NCBI RefSeq assembly: GCF_004027225.2
Contig: NC_044282.2
Span: 62,051,725 to 62,115,724 of the forward strand
Source of the DNA: Strigops habroptila
Taxonomy: Eukaryota > Chordata > Aves > Psittaciformes > Psittacidae
Direction: 5' to 3'
Length of the DNA: 64,000 bases
Shown piece by piece: positions 10,730-23,100 of this stretch (positions within the stretch are counted from its first letter, which is position 1; each line of letters begins with the position of its first letter). The notes under the pieces are model-generated. The model saw only the letters and a program-made list of their open reading frames with translations. It did no database searches and was not told the DNA's origin. The translations under genes were made by a program, and so were the position numbers.

Positions 10730-11180
10730 GCTGTGTTACGGGTCCCGGGTCACTGGCAGACCCGCTGCCGGGAGCGGGGCATGGCGCGGGCAGGGTCCCC
10801 CGTGGTGGTGGGCGCCGGGGGGTGCCGGGCGGGGGATGTAGAGGAGGTACCGCGCGAGGGGCCCGGTGCCGCAGCGGCCGGGCCGGGCCGTTCAGTGCCG
10901 GGCGGGTGCTGCGGCCGGGCCGGCGGGAGGAGCCACCGCTGCGGTGCCGCCCCCCGGTGCCGCCCCCGGCCGGCGCCGCTCGGTGGGGCAGAGCCGGGCC
11001 GGGCACCGCCGCCTGCAGCCGCGCCGGGCAGCGCCACGCCGAGCCGAGCCACGCCGGGCCGGCGGCAGCGGCCATGTACGGTGAGTGCCCGCGGGGGGCC
11101 AGCCCGGCGGGGCGGCGCCGGTGGGCCGGGGCCGTGCGTGCCCGCCGCTTCCCGGGGACTTGGGCTCGTCCCCGCCCCGG
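10730..11180 (+). promoter_or_regulatory. EFR3B: EFR3B CpG-island promoter and 5'UTR region
   Basis: Very high G+C with dense CpG from about 10730 to 11180, ending around exon 1 and the first bases of intron 1. No TATA box is visible. The 5'UTR start cannot be fixed from the sequence. No in-frame ATG upstream of 11074 was found in the GC-rich frame, so MYG is the natural start. Confidence 0.75.
11074..11080 (+). CDS. EFR3B: EFR3B exon 1 coding part (MYG start)
   Basis: Only seven coding bases, ATGTACG, precede a consensus GTGAGT donor at 11081. The start context is GCGGCC before the ATG. The single G left over joins exon 2's GC to make Gly3. Confidence 0.9.
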
Positions 11181-14100
11181 GGCAGGGCTGTGCATCCCCC
11201 GAGGCCCGGGTAGGGGCTCGCCCCTTCCAGGGCAGGGGGACCTCGTTGTTTGTAGGGCTGTGCGCCCCCCACTTAATGGGGGGTGACCCCTTTTTGGGGT
11301 GGGGGGCATCTCTAGCCTATATAGCGCTGTGCACCCCTCGTTTACGAGGGTGATCCCTCTTTGTGTTTGAGTGGACCGTTGTCTTTTGCATGGCGGTGCA
11401 CCCCCTAAGTTACTGGGGGGGTCACTCCCTCTTTGGGTTTGGGGGGACCTTAGTCCTCATATAGACCTGTGCATTTCTGTAGCTACTGGGGGTGACCCCT
11501 CTTTGGGTTTGGGGGGGACCTTGGTCTTTTGCAGGGCTGTGCATCCCCCCAGTTTCTGGAGGGTGTCACCTCTTTGGGGGCTGGGACACACGCTGTGGTC
11601 CCTTAAAGGGCTGCAAATGCACTTTCTATCACTGGGGCATTTTCCTGGGAGACCACTGACCTTCCCAGCCCCGGTTCCTGGGGTCACCAGCTTCCCAGGG
11701 CTGGGAGCAGCTTGCTCCTCTAAGGACCAAGGACCCCTGTACTGCTTGCAGTCACCCAGCCCTTGGCATGGGCAAGCCTTGGGTGCTGTATAGGGCTCTT
11801 TAGCTGGTTATTTGGGGGGGGGGGGCGTTAGGGTGTCACTCTCCACCAGACTGGGGGGATCTTGGTCCTATATCTGACCACCCCCTCGCTGTGCTGGGGA
11901 GCCGCCTGGTCCCTGGTGTAGAGCAGACCCCAACCCCATCTGGGCCCATTCACCTTGAGGTGTTTGGGGTTCGCTGCCCCCCCCCTGCTGCCCCCGTGCC
12001 GTGCTGTCACTATTGTCACCCCTCTGTGCAGGGTGGGCATATGGGGTCCCCCGTGTGCGGCAGGGTGATAGTGGGTGTGTAATGGGGAGCAGCTGGTGGA
12101 GCAGCTGGCGGCCCCCCCGGCCGGGGCACCGGCGCGCTAAGCTACTGGGAGCTTTTGGGAAGGGCCGGGGGGTGGCCGGGTGGCTCTTAAATCCTCACCA
12201 CCCGCTGCCCGAGCATCCTTCCCCGGGCTGTCAGTGCGGGGCGAGGGGCACGAGGAGGGAGCCTCTGGCGGGTGCCCTTCCTGGGGGGCTCCCGGCCCAC
12301 CCCCAAGGGCTGTGGGGTCACCTCGGTGCTGTTGGCTGAGCCCCCTTCTCTGCGTGGTGCTGCGGTGCCAGGGGTGAGTGCACGGCGGGATGTGGCAGGA
12401 GGGAGACGGATGGGCAGAGCGCCACCCTCCCGGGTGATGAGGTGCTCATGTGGGGGCTCAGTGGGGTGCACGCAGATAGGAAGTCGTGAGATGCGCTGGG
12501 ATGCAGCTCCTGCCTCCTGCAGGGAAGGAGCGGAGCTGGTGGGCTTGGGGAGCCCGTCTCTTCCTAGTGGGGCTGTGATGGAGGGGGGGAAGCTGAGACA
12601 GGATGCAAGGGTTTCTTTTCTTGTTCCTTTCCTCTCTGCCTCACGGTGCTGACTCCTCCGTGGCCTCCGTTGAGTCATTCAGGTCTTTCAGCTGGTATTT
12701 TTCCACCCGCAAAACGAGGGGGATGCTTCCCTCCCTTCCTTGGCTGTGCAGCCTGCGGGGAGGCTGCTGCATGCCCCGGGCACATGGCCCCTCACGGCCC
12801 CCCAAAGCCGGGGTTCCCTCACCCGCTCCCACCGCAGCACCCCTCTGTCTGGTGTGGGGTGGTGGCAATGCTCTCCTGGCAGGACAGCAAGCCCCAATGC
12901 CCAAACACTTCACCCGGTGCCCTTTCCCTCTGTCTTGCTCAGGGCTTTTGCATCCATACTGGGGCTTGGGCTGATTTTGGCGGGGGGGAGGGGGAAGGTT
13001 TGGGTGTTCTTTTGGCTGCTGTCAAACAGGAATTTGCAGGGAGCTGTTGTCATCATCTGAGCAATTTGCAGCAACCTGAAGCAGGTAATAATCCTGTCTG
13101 CTGGGGAACTGCGCCTCTGCAAACCTGGGGGAGAGCTGAGCCATGGGATCCCAAAAGCCCTGCCAGGTCCCCAAAAGCCCCTCCAGCCCCCCTGGTGTCA
13201 GTTGAGTGATCTGTCCTGAGGAGTGTTACATGCTCTGGTTGTCCCCTGGGATCCTGGCTCTGTGGCCAGCCTCTCTTGCCAATGGGGAATGACACGTTGG
13301 ACCATGGCTCCTCTTACCCGCAGGTGACCCCTCTGCTAGCACCTTGGGGAAGCCTCTGCTCCACAATAGCCAGTGTCTCCTTAGGGTAGGGAAGGGCAAA
13401 GCATCTCTGGGGACCCAAATGTGACTTTGAGGACAAAAGCCAGGCTGTCCCTTCCCTGGTAGTGCTCCTGGCCAGGCACTGCTGCGGCTTGTGGTCCTGG
13501 AAAGCATCCAGGAGCTGGAAAGCTCTGTGGGATACTTCGGATGAAAGTTGCATTAGGAATGCACAGGATTATTGGTATCTTTTTAATCTCTCTTTTAACT
13601 GTCTCCTGGCGTGGGGGGAAGGGTTGGGTGGGTGACCAGGGATGGTTTTTCCTCTGTGAACAGGACATAGCAGTGCAGGACACTTGTTCCATGTTGGGGG
13701 AGACCTGCTGCCTCCCTGGGAGGTGGTCAGAGGGGCAGCATGGGGGGCACGAGCCACCCTCCTGCCCTCCGCATCCCCTTTAATCCTGCAGCGCTGGCAT
13801 CCCACACTGGGCTCGTGTTTGTGTGTGCAGGGCAAGAGTGGTGTGCTTGGCATGGCTGTGCCTCCACCCGTGGCTTGTGGTGTGCTGTCGTGGTGGTGGC
13901 CATGCACGTGGAGCAGGGCTGCTGGGAATCTTGTGCCCGTTTTCGGCCCAGGTTTTTTCCTTTTGTTGTCACCAGCGAAAATGCTGGAGCAAAGGTTTGA
14001 CTGCTCCAGGGTGGCTGGAGTTGTGCAAACTGCAGCTTTGTGAGCTGAGCCTTCAGGTTGGTGTCCCCATCTCTGGTGGGAGCACGCTGTCCTGAGCCAG

Positions 14101-17100
14101 GCTTGAGGATTACCTGCGCCACAGGAGATTTAGCACCATGGGAGCAGGGGTGCTGTGATCAAGCTTTGGCGGGCAAGAGAACATGGTTGCCCCGCGCTCA
14201 GGGGCTGTGTGATGGCCCTGGCTGCAGGAGCAGCCCAGTGCTTTGTGTACCCAGCTGCCAGCAACCTTCCCGCTCTGCTGCCGTCTCCAGGAGGCTGGGC
14301 TTTAATTCAGAAATATGCGTAAAAGCCAGAGCGACCTCCTTGGATTGAAAACACTCCAGGAGCAGGGGCAGGGCTGTCGGGAGAGCATAGCAGGGAGAAA
14401 GGAGCTGCAGAGATGGGATGGGGTTATATTTCCATGGGGGCTTCCCAGTGGGGCTCGACTACAAGACCCCCGCCATGCTTTTGGCACTGATGGGAAGGCA
14501 GCATGTGTTGGAGCAGCATCGGCAAGCCTTTGGGAGCTATATCCCAACCGTCCAGCGCCGCAGCCGCTCACCACAGTTTGTTTCCTTTACGCTCCCTTGC
14601 TTTGCTTTCTGGTTGCCGGCACGAGCTGTCTCCTCCCACATCAGCGGAGCTGGAAATAGAGAAGGTTCCCTTTTCTTTCTCTCCGCAGCAGCTGGAGCAG
14701 GGGAAATGAGGTTTTTCGGCTACCCGGGGAGGAGATGGTGTCGGTGGTGGGTGCCAGCAAGGTCCCTGTGAGCTATCTGAGTGCCACTGAGTCACAGCCA
14801 GCAGCCGCGCGAGCGGATGGGTTTTGCGCTAAATAAATAGTGCTCGGTGGGACTGGATGGCTCAGCAGGGGAATGTGAAATGCAATTAAACTGCTTCTTT
14901 TTCTTCTTTTTGGCTTCTTTTTTTTCCTTCTATGCTTTTTAACTAATTGATCTGCAAATTAATTCCGTGCTCGTAAAGGAAAAGGGGCTATTTGTGGTGC
15001 CGGCAGTGCTGGGGGCTTTCCTGAGCCACCCGGCCACGATTCTCATGCAGGTTTGTGTTAAACCTCAGTATGTGTGGCCGAGTTCAGTTTGTTTCTTCCT
15101 GGTTCATTTCCAGGTGGTATTGCCATATCCAGGCAGGATTTGAACCCTGCAGTGAATCATATAATCATAGAATCAGAGTGGTTTGGGTTGGAAGGGACCT
15201 TAAAGCTCATCTAGTCCACCCCCCCTGCCATGGCCAGGGTCACCTTCCACTAGAGCAGGTTGCTCCAAGCCCCATCCAACCTGGCCTTGAACACTGCCAG
15301 GGATAGGGCAGCCACAGCTTCTCTGTAAAGATGAGGACTCCTCCATCTGGAGCAAGTGCTAGAGGGGATTGCGCCAGGCCGGGAGCTGGCATTGCTCACC
15401 TCAACACTATCAAGCCCAACCACTTAAGGACTCTGGTAATTGCTTGTGCCATCAGAAATCACAGGAGAAAACGCACTTTCAGAGATGCTCCGCTCTGGGC
15501 TGAGCCCTTTGCAGCACTGTAGCTCTGTTGCTTTGCCTTTGGGATTTGAGTTGCTTGCACTTGGCAGGGACTGCAAACAATCCAGATAAGGCTGGAGAGA
15601 AAGTGTGACTGTGGCTGGTCCCGTCACGGTTTTGTCTCTCTGTAAATGAAGGTGTTTAGTCAGATTTTCTGCCAAAAACTAAAACTGACTGTGGGCTTTG
15701 ATGTAGCCTATCTTGGGGAAATAGGAAACAACAGAAATGTGTGTGGTCAGCATCTCACAAGGGTCCTTATTGTCTTATTTATTGAATGCGCAAAACTGGG
15801 TGGAGGGCTTGCATGTTTGTTTTGGTCTTTATTCTCTAAAAACCTTTCAAATTTGCAAGTCTTCCTATGTCATCAGGGAATAACAGAATGGTTTGGGTTG
15901 GAAGGGACCTTAAATCTCATCTAGTTCCAACCCCCTGCCATGGGCAGGGACCCCTTCCACTAGACCAGGTTGCTCCAAGCCCCGTCCAACCTGGCCTTGA
16001 ACACTGCCAGGGATGGGGCAGCCACAGCTTCTCTGGGCAACCTGTGCCAGGGCCTCAGCACCCTCACAGGGAACAACTTCTTCCTAAGATCTCATCTCAG
16101 TCTCCCCTCTGTCAGTTTAAAGCCATTCCCCCTTGTCCTATCCCTACAGGCCCTTGTCCAAAGCCCCTCTCCAGTTTTTTTGTCAGCCCCTTTAGGCACT
16201 GGAAGCTGCTCTAAGGTCTCCCTGGAGCCTTCTCTTCTCCAGGCTGAACAAGCCCAGCTCTCTCAGCCTGTCTCCATAGAGTCTCTCTCTCATCATGTCT
16301 TCCATAGCTTGCTCCAGCCCTCACAGCATCTTCGTGGCCTCCTCTGGACTCACTCCCACAGCTCCACGTTCTTCTTATGTTGTTGCCCCAGAGCTGGACA
16401 TAGGAATGCAGGGGAGGGTATCACCAGACTGGAGCAGAGGGGGAGAATCCCCTCCCTCGACCTGCTGGTCACGCTGCTGGTGATGCAGCCCAGGACACGG
16501 TTGGTTTCTGGGCTCAAGCGCACACTGAAGCTGGGTCATGTTGAGCTTCTCATCGACCAACACCCCCAAGTCCTTCTCCTCAGGGCTGCTCTCAATCCAC
16601 TCTCCACCAGCCTGTATTTGTGCTTGGGATTGCCCCGACCCAGGTGCAGGACCTTGCGCTATGTCCTGGACTATTCTGTTGCCTCCATCTCTGCATAGGC
16701 CAAAGCCCTGGCCTTGCAAAATGAACCTGGCTCTTAATTAAGCAGTTTTCAGAGGCTGGCCCTGATGCTGGATGGACCCTCAGACCCATCAGAGCTTCCA
16801 CAACTATGTGGTTACGTGGTCCGGACGAAACACACCATGTCAATGAGACAGCGGGTGAATGCCTCGCGTTGAGGAATCGCATTGAGGCCAGAGTTTGGTT
16901 GATTTTCCTGCTATTTAAGCTCTTCCCTCTGCCATATGTTGTGTAATGAAACCAGGCACCCATTAAGGCGCTTAACTCCCCTTCTCCTCTTGAATTGGCA
17001 CTGCCAGCATGGCAGGTATATAACACAAACCTTGGACCTTAATGGGTGGTTTTCCCTCTGTGTCCAAAAAGGCTGGTGTGGTCTTAATGCTCGAGTCTAA

Positions 17101-20100
17101 TCACTGCTGTGAAATATTAATTAATCTGCCCGCTATTGAAGCTCTGTGTGTGCTGCGGTGTCAGAGTGACAGGCTCGGCCGAGCAGTGGAGTGTGAATAA
17201 TGGAGAGCCGAATCTGTTGCTGGTGTAAGCTGGCAGTGGGGTTGATTTACATCCCACCACTCACCACGGAGTTGTTAAAGCTGGATTTGATGCTGGTGTG
17301 CCTCGAGTTGTTGGCATTTGGAAAGGGGGAGATGGGAGGATAAGTGTTTGGGCAGATCCAGGTGGGATTCAGACGTGCTGGCACCAGCATGGATTCAACC
17401 TCCGGAGCAGCTCCCATTTGGGGGGTCCCTGCATGGGATTGGGGGAGCCCCAGCACAGAGCTGTATGCTGGGGCTCTGCATGGAGCTGCTTTGCACCCGC
17501 CGGCTGTGGTGTCTGCCCCAGCGAGCCCTGGCTGCGTCGGTGGAAGGGAGGCGAGAGCGTTGCGTGGAGATGTGCCAGGGGGAAGCTGCGAATTTAATTG
17601 CTGAGCTAAAAGGCTGTGTGCCGACGGCTCCGAGTGGGCTGCAGGCAGTGTCTGGGTGAGCGTTTCCTTCTCCAGCATGCTCCTGTCCATCCCGCTCAGC
17701 CACAGGAGAAATACATCCTGGCAGTGGCAGCCTTGGCTTGCCAGTCCCTGGCATCTCTGCTCTTCCTTTGCTGTTGGTGCCTTGAAATATTTTGCTGTGC
17801 TTTCATGCTGGCATCAAGAGACAGAGCTCCCTGTGACCAGCCCCCAAAGGTCTGGGTCTTCTGCAATGTCCTCGGAAGTGTGTCTGCTCACAGCTGAGCT
17901 GTCAGCTTTTATAACACCCCCACTGCAGATGCTGACTCTTACCAAAGGACACTAGGATGAGTGGCAATTAATGAGCAGGGAAGGAAACAAGCCACAGCCA
18001 TGCAGCCTGAATCATGGAATCACAGAATGGTTTGGGTTGGAAGGGACTTTAAAGCTCATCTAGTTCTAACCCCCTGCCACGGGCAGGGACACCTTCCACA
18101 AGAGCAGGTTGCTTCAAGCCCCATCCAGCCTGGCCTTGAACACTGCCAGGGATGGGGAACTATTAATTAACATCAGGACATTGCTCTGATACACAGAGCT
18201 GTGAAGGCAAGCTGGATTTAGCCACCTTCCCTACTGAAGGTGGTAAAGGTCTAATGTAACCACCCAGGGTCCCCCATCTTTTCATGGCTGCTCCTTTCCA
18301 ACAGCTCTTCTTTGCACTGGGCTGATTCAAACTGCTCGGTCTGATTCCCCTCCTGGCCCGGGGGCTGCCGTTGCCCTGTTCCCAGCATGCTGCAAGGAGG
18401 GTGCTCGGCTGCATTTTAATTGGTGCCCAGTGTGTCTGGCTCTCTTAAACACGATTAGAGAGAGATTTACTGGCTTGCTTTACAGCTCTCCCGGCCTGTG
18501 GGGTTGCACTGATTTGCCCTGGGATCTGCCCTGCCTCTGTGAGGGTGCACATGGAGGCTGGCTGGCGCAGAAGCTGGATATTTAATGTAGAGGTTTTCCT
18601 GCCTCTTAAATTGGTCGCAGAAGCTCAGAGGAGCCTGAGCGAGGCTTTTCCTCTGGGAGCTCCCAGCCATGCTTGCTTATGGCTCCAGGCTTTCCCCTGG
18701 GAACAGCTTTCAGGGAGGAGGAGGTCTGCAAGCGGTGCCCCACAACTCTCTCAGTGCCCACTATCCTCACAGCACTGAGCCTGTCCCTTCTCTCTGCCAG
18801 CAGCACTTGTTTCATCCCTTCCCTGATATTTTTTCCCCCTTTCCCATGGTCGCGGCTCCTCCCTCCATCCCTCTGCCCACCCTGAGGTGTATGGAAAATA
18901 AAACTAATTGGTCTCTGGGCCAACTTGAATGTTGCTCTGTGGCATTTCTAACACGTAGCAGGGAGATTTCATCCTTTTCCCTAGGCAGGCTCACCCACTG
19001 GGTGCTAAAGGGCTGAGGGGGTCAGAGGATGGGTATGAAGGAGACTCTGCATAAATGAGATTTTGCTAAGCAGATTAGGGAAAGGTCTCTGGTTCAGTGC
19101 ATGGCTTGGGAGAAGCCAGAGCTGGGCTGGCAGTACAACCCCTATCTTCAGGCTGGTGCTTGCTTGGGATTAAGAGAGTGACCTTCATGGGATATTAGGT
19201 TTAATGGGGGATTTTTGCATGATTTAATTAAGATTTATTTGCAATCAGCTGGAGTGCCCTTAGGAAATAAATTCTATGCATCGAATAATATGGCCATAAG
19301 GTTTTCCAATTATGCTTATGGCCAGGATGCCATTAAAATGGGGAGAGGGAAGGGGATTAATGAGGAAAGGCTTAAGGTTGGAGCACTGGTGGGGAGCGTG
19401 TGGTCATTTCGGGAGGTGAGCTGGGCCTGTGTCCTGTTTTCAGCTGACCGTGCTTGATCCCAAAACCCCCAGTTACAGCTGGTACCAGTGAACCACCCTC
19501 CTGGAAGCACATGCAACGAGTTTATCTGAGAGCCTCAGGGCTCAAGCCAGTCGAGCAGCTAAGTGGGGGTTATGCCAGTGAGCAGCAGTCACTGGGACTG
19601 AAAGACTCTAATTGTCCCCAATTAGATCGACTTTCTCAGAGCTGAGCTGTCAAAGCAAAAGATCCTTTTGGCTTGCTTTGTCCCCCTGCAAGAGCGCAGA
19701 TGTGACCTGCTGTGGTGGTGAAGAGTGGGGAGCCCCAGGCTGAGGTGAGACACATACCATGGGTAGCTGTGGGAGCCAACGCCGCTCCTGGGTTTCCCAC
19801 CTTATTCCCTCCGTAGGGAGAGGGTTGAGTCACGTTTCTCTGTGCCTCTATTTACCTGATCTTTAAGAAACCCCTTATCCTTGGTTCCCACTGCCAGCAG
19901 GAGGAGAGCGTGACGCACCGTGCGGGTCCATGCTTGCGTCTCTATCGCATCCCTGGATGCTGTTTTGGGGTCGGCTCCGACCTGCTGAACCTCCCCCCAT
20001 TGTTAGCGCTGCCCACAAACAACCGATGCTTCGTGAGCCCAGCGGGAGAGCTTTGGGCTCAAGGGACCTTGAAAAGCTGCCCCCATTCCCTCGAAATTCC

Positions 20101-23100
20101 CAGCTCCGCGGCCACCCCCGCGTACCGGTGCAGACGCGGGCAGAGCAAAGCCAGCGCCGTTCCCAGCTGCCATCGGAGCCGCCTCGGTGACTCAGCAGCC
20201 GTGCTGAAAGCTCCCTTATTTATTTAAACGGCTGCTCCCGCTCGGCTGAGCATCTCCTGCAGGGATGCTGCCGCTGGGCCGGCCCCGGCCGCCGCTCGGC
20301 GAGGAGGAGAGCGGTACCCGGCACCCCGAGCCCCCCGGTTCGCTCCGGACGCGATGGCTCTGACTACCTGGGCTCTCGGCCCCGCGCTGCGGCTCTGTGC
20401 CGCCGGCCCCGTCTGCTCCTGGGAGATGCTGCACGTGGCCGGAGCAGGTACCTTCTCCTGGCTTTGTTATTCCATGGCTTGATGGGTTGGATTTCCTGGG
20501 AAGGGAAAGCTGCCCTGCCTGCTGGTGACCTTTGGTGTCATCTTGCTATTGTTTTAAATACCTGGTGCCAAGCCGGGCTGGAGGAATGCATTGTGGCTGC
20601 GGGGTTTTGTCCTTGCAGGGGGGGATGCTGCCGGTCAGTGCCTTGCTCGGAGCCGGAGCTGGGGCTGCAGCCGTGCTGGTGCAAGGGTATAGGGTGCATG
20701 GGGTCAGTGTGGTGGGTGCTAGAGGAAACCGGTGTCTGGAAGAAGTGGTGTCTGTGTGAGACCCTTGTCAGTAGCCAGGCTGGGGGGGGTCGTTACTTGC
20801 CCCATCATTAGGGTTTGGTGCTGCAGGATAGGGGGAGAGGTCCTGTATAGACCAAGCAAGGGGTTGATTTCAGCTCTGGCATCAGGACCGGACTTGGGTT
20901 TGTTGCTCTCTGGAGAGTGCTTGGAGTGGGGGAAATAAAACAAAGGAAAATCTTCCTCTTTCCTCAAGGTCTGTGTCATTTTTACTCTGCTTTTTTAAGG
21001 ATTTACGGTCTTCCTGCCTGTGCCTACGTATGTCTGGGCTGGGCAAAACCAACAGAAAGCAAGGGTTTGGAACAGGAAAGTTTCTCTTTTCTCTTGGTTT
21101 CATGCAAGCAGAGTGAAAGAGACCCTTTCTGTCCCCTGGTACAGGGAGCTCAGCTCTCTTACTAGACATCAGAGAGTCTCACCTGGAAGCATTGTAATGC
21201 AGGAGGCTCTGTCCTTCTGCTGGGCCATGGTGGGATCCTACACACCAGTGGCCTGATGTGTTTTGGGCTGAACAATGTTGCTGCCTTCCCTGCCTGGACC
21301 ATGTTCATTCTCCTGCCCTGTGTAACTGATGGGGCACTTGGGTCCCCTCTCCAGGCAGGCACTTCAGGTCTTCGCCTCTCCCCTGCTGCTGCTTCTTTCT
21401 TTAGGTGAGACCTTAAAAATCTCCTGCTTCTGGAAGAAGAGGTCCTGTTAGGTGAGAGGGAAAGCATTACGTTTAATTATGTAATTATTATTGATGGAAT
21501 CCGTGCTGAGTCTGCTCTTCAGCTTCATTCATCAGGATGAGGGTGGTGGATTGGGAGCATGGCTGGGCTCTTTGCTCCTCTCCCAGGGCTAGGAATGTGC
21601 ATTAATCCCCAAAATAGCCCACAGTTGCATTCCTGGAGGTGAGATAATTACCTGAGGAGGCTGCAGGAGGTGGAGGGGTCCTGGCTTCTAGCTAATGGGA
21701 TCACTTACAGGGAAACTCTCCCACTATTTTTTAGGGAGGGCTCATGGCCCATGCTGAGGCTCCATGCACGCGGCATGGCAAGGTGAGATAAGCCATGCTG
21801 CCTCGGCTCTCCCGGGTGAGGGGAATTTATTAAGAGGATTCAGGAGATCATCAGGTGCTTGTTTATGTGAATGGCAAACGAGAATTTATTAAGAGGCCAG
21901 ATTAAAGGTACTTTTGAAAAAGAGCAAAATCGATTGAAGGCAGCGGAGAAGGGAGGAGGGAGAGCAGCGGATACGAGACTTAGAAATATTGGATAGTGGG
22001 AAGGTGTGGAGGAGTTGGCAGGGAGAGCATGAGAGATGGAAGGAGCTCTCTGCTGCCACTGTGTTGCTGGGGGAGTGCCGCCCTGGGGACCCCAAGGGGA
22101 CCCCAAAGCGAGCGGAGGCAACGCTCTGGGGAAGCGAGCGAGCACATTGCAGGAAGTGAGCGGTGCCGGTGCCAGGAGCTGGCGCGAGCAGGCGTGAGCT
22201 CATGCGTTCCAGCGGGAGCGGTCGCCGGCTCCCACCGGCACAGCCTTTGTCCCCCTGGCTTCTGCTTCTCAGTGATGGTTGCCAAAGAGCAGCCCCGAAT
22301 TACTCACGCTTCCCCGGGCTCGCAAAGGCTGGCTCTTTGGGGTGGCTGACATCAGTGTCCTTCCATGGGGTGCAGCACCCGAGTAACGCCAGACCCTGGG
22401 GAAAAATGCATTGTGTTGGAGCAGGGGGTCCTGGCGTGCAAAGCCCTCGGAGCAGTGCTGGGAAGGGGAGAGCATCGAGCAATCCCTTCCTTTCCCCCCC
22501 CCCCCTTTTTTAAATCAACAAACTCTGCAGATATTCAGCATCAGCCGGGAGACAGGGCAGCGCTGGTACAGTTTTATTCAAGGTGGAGGTGCCCACGGAT
22601 GCTGAACTCTCTGGTGTTCCCATGCTTGGTGCATGTGGGAGCACCATGGATGCTCAAGAGCCTTCCTGGACCACTGGCTGTCCCCGACCTGAAAATGGGG
22701 GGATCCCCAGCTGCTGCAGAGGGTGTGCTGCGGCCCTGAGAAACAGGAGATGGCACAGGGAGAAATACCCAGGTTGCAAATGATCTCTTCCCTTGGCAGC
22801 TCCCTGAAAGCAGAGCAGGGGGTCACAGCCACAGATGGGGTATTTGGTGGCCAGGGCTGATTGCTTTGCTCGGGGTTGGGATAAGGCTGATGCCTGCTGT
22901 TTGATGGACTGTGGGGTTGCTGCTGTGAGGGGTTTTGGCTGTTGGAGGGGCTGTGCAGGGCATGGCTTGTGCATCAGGGACGAGCCACTCTCATGTCTGG
23001 GGACCCTCAAAAAGAGGGTCTGGGTATGCTTGTGTTGGTGTCCTGTGAAACACAGGTCATTTGATGGTCCCCACGGGGGTCAGGGATGGTGATCCAGCAG

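Noticed and set aside
10822..11080. In-frame N-terminal extension of EFR3B upstream of MYG
   Set aside because: The open frame begins with GTG, not ATG, and no in-frame ATG is present before 11074, so it is 5'UTR.
10679..11353. 224-codon plus frame over the EFR3B CpG island
   Set aside because: Stops are rare in such GC-rich DNA. The frame is not that of the EFR3B ATG, and the product is low-complexity Pro/Arg/Ala.
16375..17026. Minus-strand frames with ORF2-like residues in EFR3B intron 1
   Set aside because: They are translations of a truncated CR1 copy and its flank, not a gene.
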